A stretch of DNA of 64,000 nucleotides, taken from contig JAYKKT010000064.1 in assembly GCA_036023115.1 (NCBI GenBank), positions 7,448,501 through 7,512,500 of the forward strand, written 5' to 3'. Shown here piece by piece: positions 48,585 through 61,662 of this stretch (positions within the stretch are counted from its first letter, which is position 1; each line of letters opens with the position of its first letter). The notes under the pieces were generated by a model, which was given only the letters and a program-made list of their open reading frames with translations, was not told the DNA's origin and did not search any database. Origin of the DNA: Brasenia schreberi (Eukaryota > Streptophyta > Magnoliopsida > Nymphaeales > Cabombaceae). A program made the position numbers and the translations under genes.

Positions 48585-49136
48585 ATCACCTAAATAGAAT
48601 AATACTATAGTGTGTCTTTACACTTTCACTAACATGATCAAAATTATTGGGCTTGCCAGGCTGTTTATCAGTAACAGGCTCATCATCATCCTTATGGCCA
48701 CTTGATATAAACTAGATTTAATTAGATTGGGAGGTGATAATGATGGTATTATAAGTGCACAGAAAAGTGGGACTGGCAATGTAAGACAGGACAGTGCTAA
48801 AACCTGACCCGAACACGGCCTAACGGGTCCATGTCCATGTCCGGACAAAGTAAGAAAGGAAAAAGGCCATCTTCAGTTTGACTTGCTTTTGCTGCCAACG
48901 TCAACGATACCAACACGACCCGAGTCGTGACCTTATGCGGCCAGAATGCAAAAGGTGAATGCTTCTGCCAGGCCTAAAATTAAAAAAAAAAAAGTGGTGC
49001 TTCGGGTAGACCCACCACACATATAGAAGTTTCAGATGGGTATGGACTACCGAAGTACTTATACCCATCGCCAATATTTAGCCAACACGGACAAGGCGCT
49101 ACCTCAAAGTCATGCTTCTCAATTTAATTATGTCCC

Positions 49137-49139
<3 letters not shown>

Positions 49140-49226
<87 letters not shown>

Positions 49227-49228
49227 GG
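49140..49228. repeat. Compound (TA)n(GA)n microsatellite
   Basis: About 30 TA units followed by about 13 GA units. Confidence 0.96.
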
Positions 49229-49246
49229 GAGAATGCATAAAATTAG

Positions 49247-49390
49247 CTTAGGTTTGCCAAAACAGTCACTTTGGCTCCTCTTAAAGAGAAGAGAGAGTGA
49301 CAAACTCAGACTAGCAAAAGTTAGGTTTGCCAAAGCAGTCACTTTGGCTCTTCCTAAAGAGAAGAAGAGAGTGTCAAACTCAGTACAACT
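49247..49390 (+). repeat. Tandem duplication, 73-bp unit
   Basis: 'TTAGGTTTGCCAAA(A/G)CAGT' followed by 'CACTTTGGCTC' starts near 49250 and again 73 bases later, with 'AAAGAGAAG' and 'CAAACTCAG' repeating in order. Confidence 0.88.
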
Positions 49391-49551
49391 GAAAAAAGTA
49401 GGGCCGACTATACACAATCCTCATGTACATACAGATGCCCCCACACACACATATATTGATTGGATACATTGTCCACTCATATCTTTGTTAAAAAATGTGT
49501 AAACATGACAATGAGTAGGCATGAGTTAACATGTATGAGGTGGGCTTTTTC

Positions 49552-49584
<33 letters not shown>

Positions 49585-52068
49585 AACGGAAGCTCCTCCA
49601 AGGATGGTTCCCTTTGAGAATCACACTCCTGAATACGCATCTAACAGATGAGACTCTTACCAACCCCTAAACCCTTGGGCTACTTTCGAAATATCTGAAA
49701 ACTATACGTTTCGAACTTGAAAGGTCAACTTCATTCAGTAGACAGAGTATGACTTGACATATTGCTGTCTTTGCATGGAACAAGATTTTCAATTTATCTT
49801 AAATGTGTAGATGGAGAAATGTCGAACAGTTTTCAAACCATCATAAAAGATGTTGAATGGGTTTGCAGATGAACCCAGAGATCGACAATCTCTACTCCCA
49901 CGCCGCCCCCACATGGGATGGGTTCTCAAAGTGGTAAAACCCATCCGCTCGAGGGCGGTTTAAGATAAACCCATTTCCAATAATATATATATATATATAT
50001 ATATTATAATACAAATATGTATATATATATACATATACATGTATTCACTTTAGGTTGAGGTGAGACAGAGTGAAGTGGGGTTTAACAAAGAGACCCCAAA
50101 TGTAGGGCGGGTGCGGATGGAGTTATTTAGAGGGAGGGTACAAAGGAAAGGGTGTCTAAACTTATAGTATCTGCTGGGGCCGACGCTTTGCACCTCTGAG
50201 GCACGTTGTGCGGGCTAGCCTGCTTGAGTTCAAGAACAACGTAAAGGGCCGGCCACACAAACGCCCTTAAGGCCACACAAATATGACAGATTTGCAGCAG
50301 ATAGACAAACAATATCCAATATATTATTTCCTTCTGAATCGAACTTCGGCACAAGTGACGGTCTAACAGAAAAGCCCAGCCGGCCCTTGAACATTACCGG
50401 CTAGCTTGTACATGCCGCGTGCTCTCCGTCACACCAAACCAACGGCCTCCCAGGACAAGACACCTGTGCACTATGATATATATTATATATTATATAAGTC
50501 TTAACACATGTCATGGCTCTGCGGCTCCTTTTGAGTGCCTTGGCAGGGACCAATCCGACTACAGCTGAAGGATGATGCTTGGGGCTCGCTGAGTGCATCG
50601 GCGCCCTTGGCTATCAACCAGACCCTGGCTCCGTAGCTGCCCGAGCTGTATGAAATCAAGGCAAACACATCAAGATGCCCAGTTGCGTGCCTTACCAAGG
50701 ATAACCCTTCATAGAAGAAAGCGTGGTATTAGCCTTCTTTCAACTTGCAGCCTAGCTAGAATATGAGCGAAAATATGTGACCGTGTAACTAATCGGTCTC
50801 TTTGTAATAAGGTTTGCTTCACTTGTCAGTGGGTTCACCGGAATCCAAAACGTTCGGCCCATCTGATGCAAACGCTGCTGCACCTGCACCAGGTATGTTT
50901 TATGTTCATCTACGAAGACCAAGAGGGAATGCTTGAAAACGTATATATTTTGCACTTAAATGTCCACTGCTTCAAACTTGATATGGGTTTTCTGAAGATC
51001 GACAAATTCTGCAAGTGTAGCACTAATTGTATACTGTAAGTGACTCTTAAGAACATATTATCCTTTAGCTGTTAATCCAACAATAGAAAATTGAATCCTG
51101 CACACACACATGTAGACAGAGAAATATATATATCATACGTAGGAGTAGATCCATGTTTGTGCTTTACAAATATGATATTTTCCACACAATTCTAATGATA
51201 TCAAGTGCAACCATGAAGCCAAGTTAGCATGATGTAGTTGCTTTTGAATAGATATTAATACTTCTCCTCGCCGTCAGAAACAATCGTTTATTTCATCTCC
51301 ACCTGCCTTTCCGAAAGGAATTTGCAGATTTTGACGGTGTCTGACACCTCGAAAGAATGCATTAGTCTCTTTCAGGAAAAGAATATGTTTACTTTTGGAA
51401 ATATTCATATATTTCTTACTTTAATATAGTTGCCTCTAAATTAGTCTCTAAACTTGTTTTTTGATAGAAATATGCATAATTGACTGCCTCCCTCACCTCG
51501 AAAGCATTCTTATATAAATTCACGTATGTATTCAACTTCTAAGTGCAAAAAAGAGCAGCTAGAGATAAGAAAGGCTATAGCTTCAAGAGTGGCATGTTCT
51601 GTTTTGGCCTTCAATCACATCAGAGATGCAATCTTCCAGATAATCCTGAAACATTCCCTACGAAGCCTCCATTGGAGATAACTGACGTCAGTGCGTTAAC
51701 CTAATTATCTTGACTGGAGGCTTTGCAGGGTATATTTCACAAATGGTTTTGTATGTTGTTTTTTGTTGATGTTTGCTTTTGTTTTTGGTTGAAAGAAGGG
51801 GTTAAAATACAGCCCTGGTCTGATACATGATTCAGTCAGGAGGGTAATACTGTAGGAATTATTCTGTTGGATGTCACTGAGCTAGTTTATGATGATCAAT
51901 GAATCTATCTCCATGAATGATTTTCTGTATTCCTTATCCCATGCCAGTCGTAAAAGATTGAGGCTCCCCATGCTTCTGCCTCATAGATGAACACCAACTG
52001 AGTTTTTGGGTGAAACCTCCCATCCACATTCCCTGCTTATTGCCGAACACGCCTCCACATCCTGGAAT
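49391..52068. other. Intergenic, no gene seen
   Basis: Holds short compound microsatellites at 49553-49582 and 49983-50004. The frames at 50127-50955 on the minus strand are 65-75 codons with no motif. Confidence 0.5.
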
Positions 52069-52944
52069 TCATATGATCTCCACCACTGGACCCATCGCAG
52101 TTAATCCGGTAGTCTCCATTTGACAGCATTGTGATCCTTCTTCCTCGAACCTCCCGCCGTACCTTTGTTCTGTACTTGAGCACATAGTGAGCAATGTCTT
52201 CAATTCTTCTGGCTGGGAATCATGGATCCCTTGCTTGTGGATCAAACGTTCCTTCATTAGGCCATTTCCACAACATCCAACATTCAACTGTAAATGTAAT
52301 TCTCCATTCTATGTTCACCTTCCCTTCTGCATTTGAAAGATTGGAAGTGAATCAATCATCTTGCTGACAACAGAAGAATTCCGCAGGATTTTAGATAGGA
52401 ACCAGTTGACACTATGTTCTTGTTGCTTTCAGGTAGTCCCGTACTACATGTATTACATCCTCCGGGTTCCAACAAAATATGACTTCCACATTCAAATTCT
52501 CACATTTATTCAACCTTCCTCTGGTGAGAAGCCCAAAAAGATTGATACGTCCTGGGCCGTCCAAGGCCAAATCCACTTCTGTATGACATTCTTTACTTCG
52601 TCATTGCTCTTCATAGTTAGATCGTATCCACTTTTCGCTGAATAACAGCCATCTTTTGTCAGCACCCACTTGGGTTTGACTTCTCCAAAGAAGCTTGTAG
52701 GCAGCATTATGGCGCAAACCCTATTTAACATGCCTGAAGGTAAATAATTTCGGATTCGTCTCCAGTTCCACGCATCATTGATGATGGCTTCTTTCACCTT
52801 CAAGTTTCTGTGTTCTGGCCGTAAGTGATTAATTACTTCATTAGCTAGGATCGTGTCACCGTCAATCCATTTATCATACCAAATTAACGTGGTTGTGACA
52901 TTTCCAAGGTAGGTCATTGAGCCTCGTTCTATGAATTGCCATAC
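52069..52944 (-). mobile_element. L1-type LINE 3' remnant (zf-RVT and RNase H-like debris)
   Basis: A 135-codon minus-strand frame (to 52510) reads 'WQFIERGSMTYLGNVTTTLIW' just at its start, then 'DKWIDGD', and later 'WVLTKDGCYSAKSGYDL' and 'VIQKWIWPW'. This is the block order found after RT in plant L1-like elements (W..I..G, W.D.W, GxYSVKSxY, W.W, the zf-RVT region). Nearer 52100 a second frame gives 'DYRINCDGSSGG', like the start of a LINE RNase H domain. Frames are broken, and no RT is found upstream, so it is a 5'-truncated dead copy. Confidence 0.7.
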
Positions 52945-53851
52945 CTACGAAAATGATCAGCTTTTGTGAAGAGAAAAGAGTCAATTTCAGGTCAGAACTA
53001 ATAAAATATAGTCGCAGTGACTGTCTTTCTACTGTTTGCATGAAGTGGAGAAATGCTTCTGTACATAAGCTGGTGTTAGATAGAAAAATTGATCTCAATT
53101 ATCTACAGCCCATGGAATTTAAGGAGCCAGTCCCACCTTTGATGCATACAAGGTACTCGTGGTACCACGTCATGCCCATCTTCAGATAGCCCAAGTCGTT
53201 CCAGGCCTGCAGGTTCCACAAGTTCCAGCATAACCGCGATGAGATCATTCCCAATGGATACAGTTGGAAATAGTGGGCTTTGATCTTATTTTGACCTCTG
53301 CAAGCATTAAAATTTTGCATTGGTACAAGCATTTGAGATTTTTTATACACTGAATAGTCAGCTCAAAGGGCTTGTCGACCAGCTGCATGCGTGCAATCAC
53401 GTCTTATTTGATCATTTCGTCACTGATTTATCTTCCTTATTGCTTATGGTAATCATGATTTTGCTTAACTAATAGCCATTTGGTTCCATCTCATGAACTG
53501 TTAGTCTTTTCCTGTCTGCTACAGCAGGTATCGTATAATTCATGACCTTGTATAACCCAACTTAGGAGATCAGGAAGGCCTTAATTAAAGTGGTAGAAGG
53601 ATACAATAAAGACGATTCTTTTGGGGTCGATTATAATGAAGTATTCATGTACCGAACCCTAGTATGAATCTGGTTGATTTGGTTTAGTTTGCCCCTAATT
53701 AATTAAAATCATCCAAGAGTTCTGCATGCCATGACAATGAACAAGTTCTTTTAAACTGCAATAGTGCGCTTCATGGCCCATAAGTCTCGAATTGCAATGA
53801 CAAAATACAGAGCAGCCACAGGATCTGAGAGCCATTATTTCGAACTGTGAT
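52945..53851. other. Intergenic, no gene seen
   Basis: Frames of 74-83 codons on both strands overlap each other and carry no motif. Confidence 0.5.
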
Positions 53852-56800
53852 TTATAAAGGACATTCTGGCTTCAAGACGGGTATCGATGCCTTTGCAATC
53901 GGGCTTCGGTCCCGTTTTGTTGCCTGTTTTTGCTTATTCTTCTTCACGTCCTGTAAATCATCAAAGGGTAGAATTGGGTCATGTTTCTGTAAAGAACTTC
54001 TAGCCTTAAAATGTTCGCCATCTCTGGTCACCTGTTCTTTCTGAATATGGACTCCAGATGCTTGAGTACTAACGAAATCATTACTTCCACCGTCCTTGTA
54101 ATTACGCTCACTGCATCTTGGTTGACAAGATTGATCACCATAATCATCAGAAGAAGAGTAAGAGGATGAGGCGGAGGAACTTGTTTGTAACACTGTCATC
54201 CTACCGAAGTTTGGTTCGCTCTGTACAGATTTTTGGGCATTTACCTTTGACGACTCTTCAACCCAAGCTGCATTACTTAAATTGATGCTTTCATCTGAAT
54301 TTCTTGAGAGTGCGATTGCTGCTTGTGCTGTTGCCGCCGCATAAGCTGCCCACTCAAAGGCAGCCTGGGCTGCTTCCACCGAGTTGCTGTATTTCTCTGT
54401 GGACTGACAATCATCTGTCACCTGCCTCCTCTGAATTTCTGCTAAATTGTCAGGTACAGTTGAAGTTTCTTTCATTGAAATCTCCTTTTTCATCCAAGTC
54501 TCCTTTTCTATTGAACTTGTCTCTCCTTTTGAAACTGCATTTAAACTTCCTGCCCGTTCCTGGTTCAGCTCAATGCTCCCCTGTGGAAATTATTACAAAT
54601 GGTTACAGTCTACAAGACCATGAAATTATCACATGATCCAGTGATCCATGTGCATACCACAGCCGAATAAGATTGCTGATCTTCCATATTCAGTTGAATA
54701 CGACCTTCTGCAGCAATTTTCTTCAGCATTTCAAGTTTGGCTTTCGATGCTGGCAGTTCCGTTGACATCTTTTGCATCAACTGAAAGAGAAGAAGGCAGT
54801 TGAATACGTGAATTTAAGAAACAAGTAATTTGAAAGGAAGCAAAGAAGTTTGTATGGTCTTCTTCCATGGACTAATTAAGCCTATCGGCCAAACAACATT
54901 CGTTTATGTTCTATCTGTGTTTCTCCTCCTCTTCTCAAAGAATCTATCGAAGTTGGGAAGCAATAAATGAGAATCATGGGATTAAGTTGTCTTGGAATCT
55001 GATGTGGAGCCTCATTCAATCTTGTATAAATTTTTGCCGATTCAACTAGGCGGTCGGTATGGAAGAACAGGACAAAACCTACAGTTATTATCACACCTGA
55101 AGGGTACAATTGTGATTTTCGTAGTTCACTGACATATATCAACAAACATGTGTGTCTGTCCATATACTATATTATATTTCAATCTTTGATTGAGAACTCC
55201 GCATCAATTGTCAAGTTTCTGCATTTCATGGTTTCCTGAGAAATTGTTGCCATGCTAGGAACGAGATTATCCTTGCAATTACTTGCGTACCTTGATGTTG
55301 ACCCCAGAGTCACCATGTAGTGCGGACTCAACGAATCCATTTCCGAACATCGATCTGAAAAGTGAACGAAGCTCCTGCAACTCATTCAACTCTTCACATC
55401 TTGAACTAGCGAAAATGAGGCTTGATATTGCTTCGCTCTCGTCTTTCAGCTCCTCTGCACATGTTCTGTACCAGGCAACCAACGTTTCACTAACCCTCTA
55501 TGTCATGCCCATTGGAATAACCATATAAACAAAAAGGAAAAGGAAAAGAAAGACGAGTTGTCAGCACAAGATGAGAACGCTATTCCTCAATAAGTTAACA
55601 AAATCTTGTAAAATGTGAAAATATAACCAAACCTTTTACACGTTATTCCTTCATGGATTCTTTGAGATAAATCATATTTAAACTAAAAAGAAAGGTCATA
55701 CAAAGGAAAAAATTCATTCATTATTTTGGGCTTTGATCGACCATTTTTCTAGCGCAAAATAAACAACTTTCCCCACCCTCCCATTTAACCAGCATTTATT
55801 CAAACCAAGGTTGTCAAGATCCCAAGTTAGGATCCTAAGATCCTACAGTCTTGTCTTCCTATAAGGGTTGGAATTGCTGGGTCCCAAGTGATGGATCCCA
55901 TTGTGTAGTCCCAGTTGGATTTGAATCTTGATCTTGCGATTATTTGGATCTTGCCATCAATACAATCTGCCATATAAAATGAGATTTTTTTTTGCACATC
56001 TAATTCATGAAACATATGATCAATTATTCATATTAGGCAACAACATGCATGAGACTGATCATATGTTAAATATATGAATCTTATGATTCTCCTGACATGA
56101 AATTATATATATGTGATGAAATTATTGGTAAATTAAGATCTTAAAAAATCCCAATTGTAACCAACATTCCACCATCTTTGAACCCTCATGCCATCTTAGT
56201 TAGGATCTACAAACACCGCGCTACCTTGAGAGTCAACCAAATTAGGCCTCTCGTTTAATTTCGGTTGGGCCAAGACCTGCTACGCTTTTTCTCTACCGGC
56301 ATTACATATACGGCGCTTGAATAACCAGTCGTCTACCGGCATTCCTCATGAACTTCTCTTGTTACATCTCCTCTTGATGGTAGATCTTAACGCTGGAAGA
56401 ACTTTGACAATGTACACGCTGATTTTGACTTCAGGTGTAGCTTATTTTCGTTTCTAGGACAAGAAGCAAGAAAGGAGTTTCTGTACCTTTTGTCCTTATT
56501 GGATGCCTGCTTTAATTTAATGCCATGCCCTGTGCTTATAGCTATTGTCCTTAGCGGGGAGCTGCACAAAAATGGAGTGTACACTTTCCTTTTAGACGTC
56601 CCCTCGTCTCCGTTTTCCATATTGGAGGTTCTCACCAACAACAGCTGACAGAACCCTTCTATCAATTCATAAGCATCCAGCAAGTTTAAATCGTTGATCA
56701 CATATTCTACCTGAAACAAAAATATAAGTAAATAAATAATTATATGAGAACCATGTAATCGACTTTCTTTTTCACATTAGCATTTATTCCAAAATAATAA

Positions 56801-57018
56801 TAATAACAATAATAAAATAACGAAAATACCCGTATAAGAGCATTGTCGTGCTTGCCCATCCTGAGGAGTTCAAGGACATCCTTTCTTGCTTGAGAAAAAC
56901 GGGCCCGGCGTTGGTTTTTGAGAATTGCAAGCCGATTTAATGCGAGGTTGAGAAGGCACTTCGATTGTGAGGCCTTGCATTTTTTCCTCCGAAACAAAGC
57001 ATCAAGCTTCTTCCACAT
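53852..57018 (-). CDS. IST1-domain (ESCRT-III associated) protein, five exons
   Basis: Exons on the minus strand: 57018-56830, 56710-56636, 55497-55291, 54780-54658 and 54580-53852, all in phase 0, joining to 440 residues. The first exon has 'LNLALNRLAILKNQRRARFS' and then 'ARKDVLELLRMGKHDNALIR', the start of an IST1 domain. Exon 2 gives 'VEYVINDLNLLDAYELIEGF', exon 3 'EAISSLIFASSRCEELNELQ' and 'SGVNIK', exon 4 'ASKAKLEMLKKIAAE'. The family binds CHMP1 and regulates Vps4 in endosomal sorting (IST1-like proteins of plants). The last exon is a low-complexity tail with Ala-rich 'AAQAAFEWAAYAAATAQAAI', a Ser run and a basic end. The usual Cys-Pro dipeptide before the domain's third block is not present ('RTCAEELKDESEAI'). 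Intron 2 is 1.1 kb and the others 77-510 bp. No lesions. Confidence 0.88.
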
Positions 57019-57208
57019 TCTTCTTCTTCTTTCTCAGAATAGCGTGCGGAGGTAGGTCTGCACCACCAAGAACAAGAATTTTCGTCAGAAGTCTGGAACT
57101 AAAGTCAAACTACAAACCAAACAGATGCTTAGATGATACACAGTTGAAAACCGGCAATACTGCTTAGATGGTAATCGTTGACACTGAGGGTCTGTCACAA
57201 TTTAATCT

Positions 57209-57598
57209 TTGACTGTACAACACAACTCTCTCTCTCTCTCTCTCTCGATTTGTCAGCAAGCTGAGCGTTGGCGGTCCTACAAGTTACATCCATTTGGTAA
57301 GACGGAGTATCTCTTGACATTCCATATTACATTCTTTCCACCACAACCTGCGGTGGTGTATGAATATGAAACTGTGAGCAGATCCTCCTGTTGCACCCTT
57401 GTTGGAAAACAAAAAGCTGATTTCAGTACTTGCGGCGCATGCCAGAATGCACATGATGTTCATCTTATTTTCAGCCGACTGCGCTTCGGCAGTTTTGTCC
57501 CTCTATATCTCTCATCTCCGCTCAGTCGACCGGACAGTAGGTCGACCATAAAGTTAGCCTTGAACTTTTCAGTAGGATCTAATTTTAACTTTTATTGA
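57209..57598 (+). other. 129-codon open frame, probably not a gene
   Basis: Starts in a (CT)n run (57229-57246) and lies on the opposite strand, upstream of the IST1-like gene. No domain is recognised. The Cys-containing middle ('STCGACQNAHDVHLIF') is the only distinctive part. Confidence 0.2.
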
Positions 57599-57790
57599 GG
57601 TGCTTCAATCAGAGTTGGATTTTTCGTGATTTTTGTAATGCGGATCATATTTTGCTAGTGAACAGTCTACTATGGGTTTAATTGTACTACCGAAAGAAAG
57701 ACCAAAAATTTCAACCAATGTGAAAATTTCATTCGCTTGAGATTGCTAGGAAGAAAGCGAAAAGCAGTAACTACAAGATACTAGAAATAG

Positions 57791-57840
57791 ACAACAATAA
57801 TAGCCAAGTCTTTTCCCGAGTGGGCCAGATGGATTCTTTA
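57791..57840 (-). mobile_element. RTE LINE 3'-end fragment
   Basis: Short minus-strand relic: ACAACAATAATAGCC, then CTTTTCCCGAGTGGGCCAGATGGATTCTTT-like sequence matching the conserved LINE 3' end with several changes. Confidence 0.7.
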
Positions 57841-60266
57841 CGGACATCTTCATTTAAAAGATATTGTTGTTGAATTGGAATGTCAGTATAAAACTTCTCA
57901 TGTGTTCAACTATTTACAATCAACGCAACCCCTAATCAGCTTCACTAGCCTCTTTGCAGCTTCGTCTTTGAATGGTCTTCATCTTGTTAGAATGTGGCTT
58001 CATTGTTGGCTTTTCCACGAACTCAGAAGCAATAATTCCACCACTTTTGAGTGGTGGGCAGCTTCGTTCACGAGCGAAGGGATGACCGTTCGACTTATCA
58101 AAATGTGGTCGACCTCTAACTTCCCTTGATCACTGATTAATCTAATAAAATTCAATTTAGCTGGATAGCGAGTTGCAAATTTTTTGCAGTCTCACAGCAT
58201 TTTTCATGGTAAACCCCTTTCGCCCATCCAAAGAAACTAATTACTCTCGTCCGGTTTTAAACAAGATATCTCCCCTAATCTGGCTTGGGAGAGTTCTTAT
58301 TATTGTTTTACAGTTCACGTAAGCACATTAATATTCAACAGAAAGCAGCCCTCATAAGGACAGGCACAAATGATGAAAATGAGCAACAACGAAATCGCGA
58401 AGTTAAACCCTTTCCTTCTGTAAAAGTTGGTGAGCCTTATAGCTAAACTGCAGAATCTTCTCTATGTTTGTCGACTGCGCAAGCGTCCAGATGTTCCCAT
58501 GGGTCCTCATGTAGTTCAGACAGAACAGAACTTTTTGATTCATCGATCTAAGCACTTAGGAGGTTCTGAATAACATGGTGTCTGTCGATCGCATTGAATT
58601 TTCTTCTAGAAATGAACCTTACAATGTCTCTCTTCCTACCAACAGCAAACATTTAGCTTAAATGCTACTTATATACCAATTGCATCATGGTTTTCAAGTT
58701 CATTGGGCAACTCTCAATAGGTGATAAATTAAAACACCCCATTTGATCAAGTGTGCCACTCATGAATCTCTCCTAGTGATGGATGGTCCTAGGAAATTTT
58801 CATGGGTTAGCGAAATCACATCGACCTATGGAGCACGTGTGGTTCGTACTCACTCCTTATTATCATTAAATCATTTCCAGCTTGAGTGAAATGCGATGTG
58901 GAGATGCAGTCGCGAGTGAGTGAGATTACCGTCTATAGAACGTACAGTTGATCTGTTGTATTTTAAATTGTTTAATTAAAATTGGGATTGAGATTTTTAT
59001 TTGAAGAATTGTACAACTGATTGTTCGACAAACCCCACTATGCATTCATTATCAATGTCAAATCTTTGGATTTTACCTATTGAAAGCTTCTTGTTTAGTT
59101 GTTTGAGATAATATTGACCAGGACCTTTCTTTATTCCACATTCCCAATCGAGAGCTACCTTGGATGGGTCAAAGGGGCGTTAACATCTAGTTGGGCTACG
59201 GCTCGAGGCGTGACAAGAGTGCTATTAGTGAAATTCAGGTGGGTGGCCAATATAATTATCTAAAACATTTGACCACCCTTATAGATGTTTTCGGATATAG
59301 TCAGATCCCAGGCGAGGTGGATGCCTCGCCTCACCCATGAGTAATTACGCTGCTGTCTCACCCTTTTACGAGTTACCAGTTAATATTATGCGTGCTTCTG
59401 GAGGAGCATCCATGAAAGAAGGCAAGTTGAGCTTGACGTAAATTTGGTTCACTGCAGCTCTGGTTTTGGTGAAAGATAAGCTGAACTGAAACAGAAAGAG
59501 TTCTTCCCGAGCTTATCCATTTTAGAAATTTCAGTTCTTATATACTTTTCCCTTTACACCCTATCCGTTCGTCATGTAGATCATATTGTTTTTCATTTAC
59601 AACTTTATTCTTCTCAAAAAATAAAAGTTGTGCTTTGCATCTACTGAAAAACAACAAATTACATTGTCCTTTGATCAACGCTGTCATGTGTTGGAAACTC
59701 GAACCGCATAATATTCAAAGCAGGTTGCGACTCGGATATTTCCTCAAATGTAATCAATGACCGGGTAGCCTTAAGTTGTAAAAAATATTCATACTTCTTT
59801 CACAAACAGAACATTTTATTGATCAACCAAGCTGTTTAGAAACTATGAACATGCAACAGAGCACTAAGAAGGCCACTCAAAAATCCATTGTGGAATAGAA
59901 AAATAGAATTGCCAGTTCTGCACACAATTCTGTCATAATTTATTTCCCTTTGGTTATGTAAACATGGTGCAGCAATTCAGAAGAGGATGAAGGAAAGAGA
60001 CGAGCACCAAATTCGATGTAGTTAGAGGAAGGCCCTCACATCCAATCCTATGTTCACGCGACAAAGGAAGATTTCTTGTTATTCCAAAGGAATGCAATAT
60101 AACTGAATTACAGAAACCATCTGACATGGCAAACTTTTGAAACTTTGCAGATTAGGTTTCAATGGGGTTCTTTATTAAAGAAAAGGATAGGTCATAATAG
60201 CCCAACTAAAAAAAATAATTAGAACCAAACAAAAATATACAATAAGAGCCACCTAAGTTTTCGATT
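57841..60266. other. Intergenic, no gene seen
   Basis: Only one short open frame (84 codons, 57875-58129), without a motif. Confidence 0.55.
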
Positions 60267-60482
60267 CTATTTCACTACAGACATTCTATAAGGATCAATC
60301 AAACACAAACTCGAGAAAGAGAGAGCTCTGTCTGCCCTTTTCTGCTCAAGGAGCTCCAGGACATCCTTCCTTGCTAATCTGCAGCCTCCACAGGGTTGTC
60401 TTTTAAGAACAGATATCCTACTAATTACATGATTGAGAATCTCCTTGAGCTTCGACGATGACTTGGCTTTTCTCCCAAACAT
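60267..60482 (-). pseudogene. First-exon-only IST1-like fragment
   Basis: 71 codons: 'MFGRKAKSSSKLKEILNHVI' then 'SRISVLKRQPCGGCRLARKD' and 'VLELLEQKRADRAL', which matches exon 1 of IST1-domain proteins including the conserved Ala-Arg-Lys-Asp-Val-Leu-Glu-Leu-Leu. After 'RADRAL' the normal continuation (Leu-Arg, donor GT, then 'VE.VI') is lost and the frame runs to a TAG through unrelated residues. No later exons are found down to 57.0 kb. It is either a truncated duplicate or a very short protein. It is more diverged from the gene at 53852-57018 than a recent tandem copy would be. Confidence 0.65.
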
Positions 60483-61596
60483 AGTGCTAATTCACGATCA
60501 TTCTTCTTTTACACCTTCCAATACAAAAGGTAGACACCTTCTTAACTCAAGCATCACAAGCAAAAGCGCAGCAGAATCACAAATGCGTAGAATCGAGAGA
60601 GAACGATAACAATTCAGCAAAGATGTTGCAAAGAACAAATCTAAGAGAGAGAGAGAGGGAGAAGCACAATATTTAACGCCGTTTGAAAGGGCTCTCTACC
60701 AGACCTATGTCCATGGAGCACGAGTTCTCCTATTCCCATCTCACATTTTGGAAAGAGTCTATCGGGGACTCGCTCAAGGCCAGCCTCACCCTCCGAAACA
60801 AAATAAAAAGGAAACATGTGTATTACTTGCATAAATACAACAGATTTCTAGTAAAAGAATCGAAGACGCTTCAACGTGAACTCAAGTAGAGGCAGGAAAT
60901 CCCTGTTGCTTGTTTTTTCTCCATTAGAGAGAGTTGATAGATGAATCCTCTGAGGTTTCTAAAACCAAGAAAAAGTTTAGAAGTCAATATTTCATTTTAA
61001 TATTGAACTTCTCTTCTTTCCATCCTTGGCAGGGAACTGCAGGGATGTTTGATACTGTGAGTGATTTGACTTCTCCATCGTTCTTAATAAGACACCGTTG
61101 GTTACTAGAAATGGTTGAAAAGGAGAATTTTTTTCGGTTTTCTTTTCTTTCCAAGTAAAAAGGTATCCCTCAATCGTTTTCTTATCATATTAACTATAAC
61201 GAGTTCTTATCTCTCTCTTGATTTATTTGTATGTTCAGAATAGAGAAGGAAAATGAGATAATGGATTCTTTGAGTCTTTAGCCTTTTCAGCTTTCCTGAA
61301 GACACTGATTCTAATGTTTTCTTTCCTCACATTATTGATAGTTTTAGTTTCGTAGATTCAAGTTTCAGCAGAATGGGATCAATAAATATGATTTGGATTT
61401 TAAACCCATTACAAAGTACGGTTAGAAAATTTTTGCTGACGACAAATAAAAGTTACAAAGACAAGTATATACATACATCCACGTGTGTATATATAGAGAG
61501 AGAGAGAAAGAAAGAAGGGATTCTCTCTTATGCTTAACGTTCACTCTTTACTTGTAATATAATAGAAGTGTCTTTTATATATTTTTTTCAATAAAC
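60483..61596. other. Intergenic, no gene seen
   Basis: Short AG/GA runs near 60644-60660 and 61495-61508. Frames of 63-74 codons have no motif. Confidence 0.5.

Positions 61597-61661
<65 letters not shown>
61597..61661. repeat. (TA)n microsatellite
   Basis: About 32 uninterrupted TA units. Confidence 0.96.

Positions 61662-61662
<1 letters not shown>

Noticed and set aside
54304..54636. 110-codon plus-strand frame, Pro/Leu-rich
   Set aside because: Antisense of the Ala-rich last exon of the IST1-like gene.
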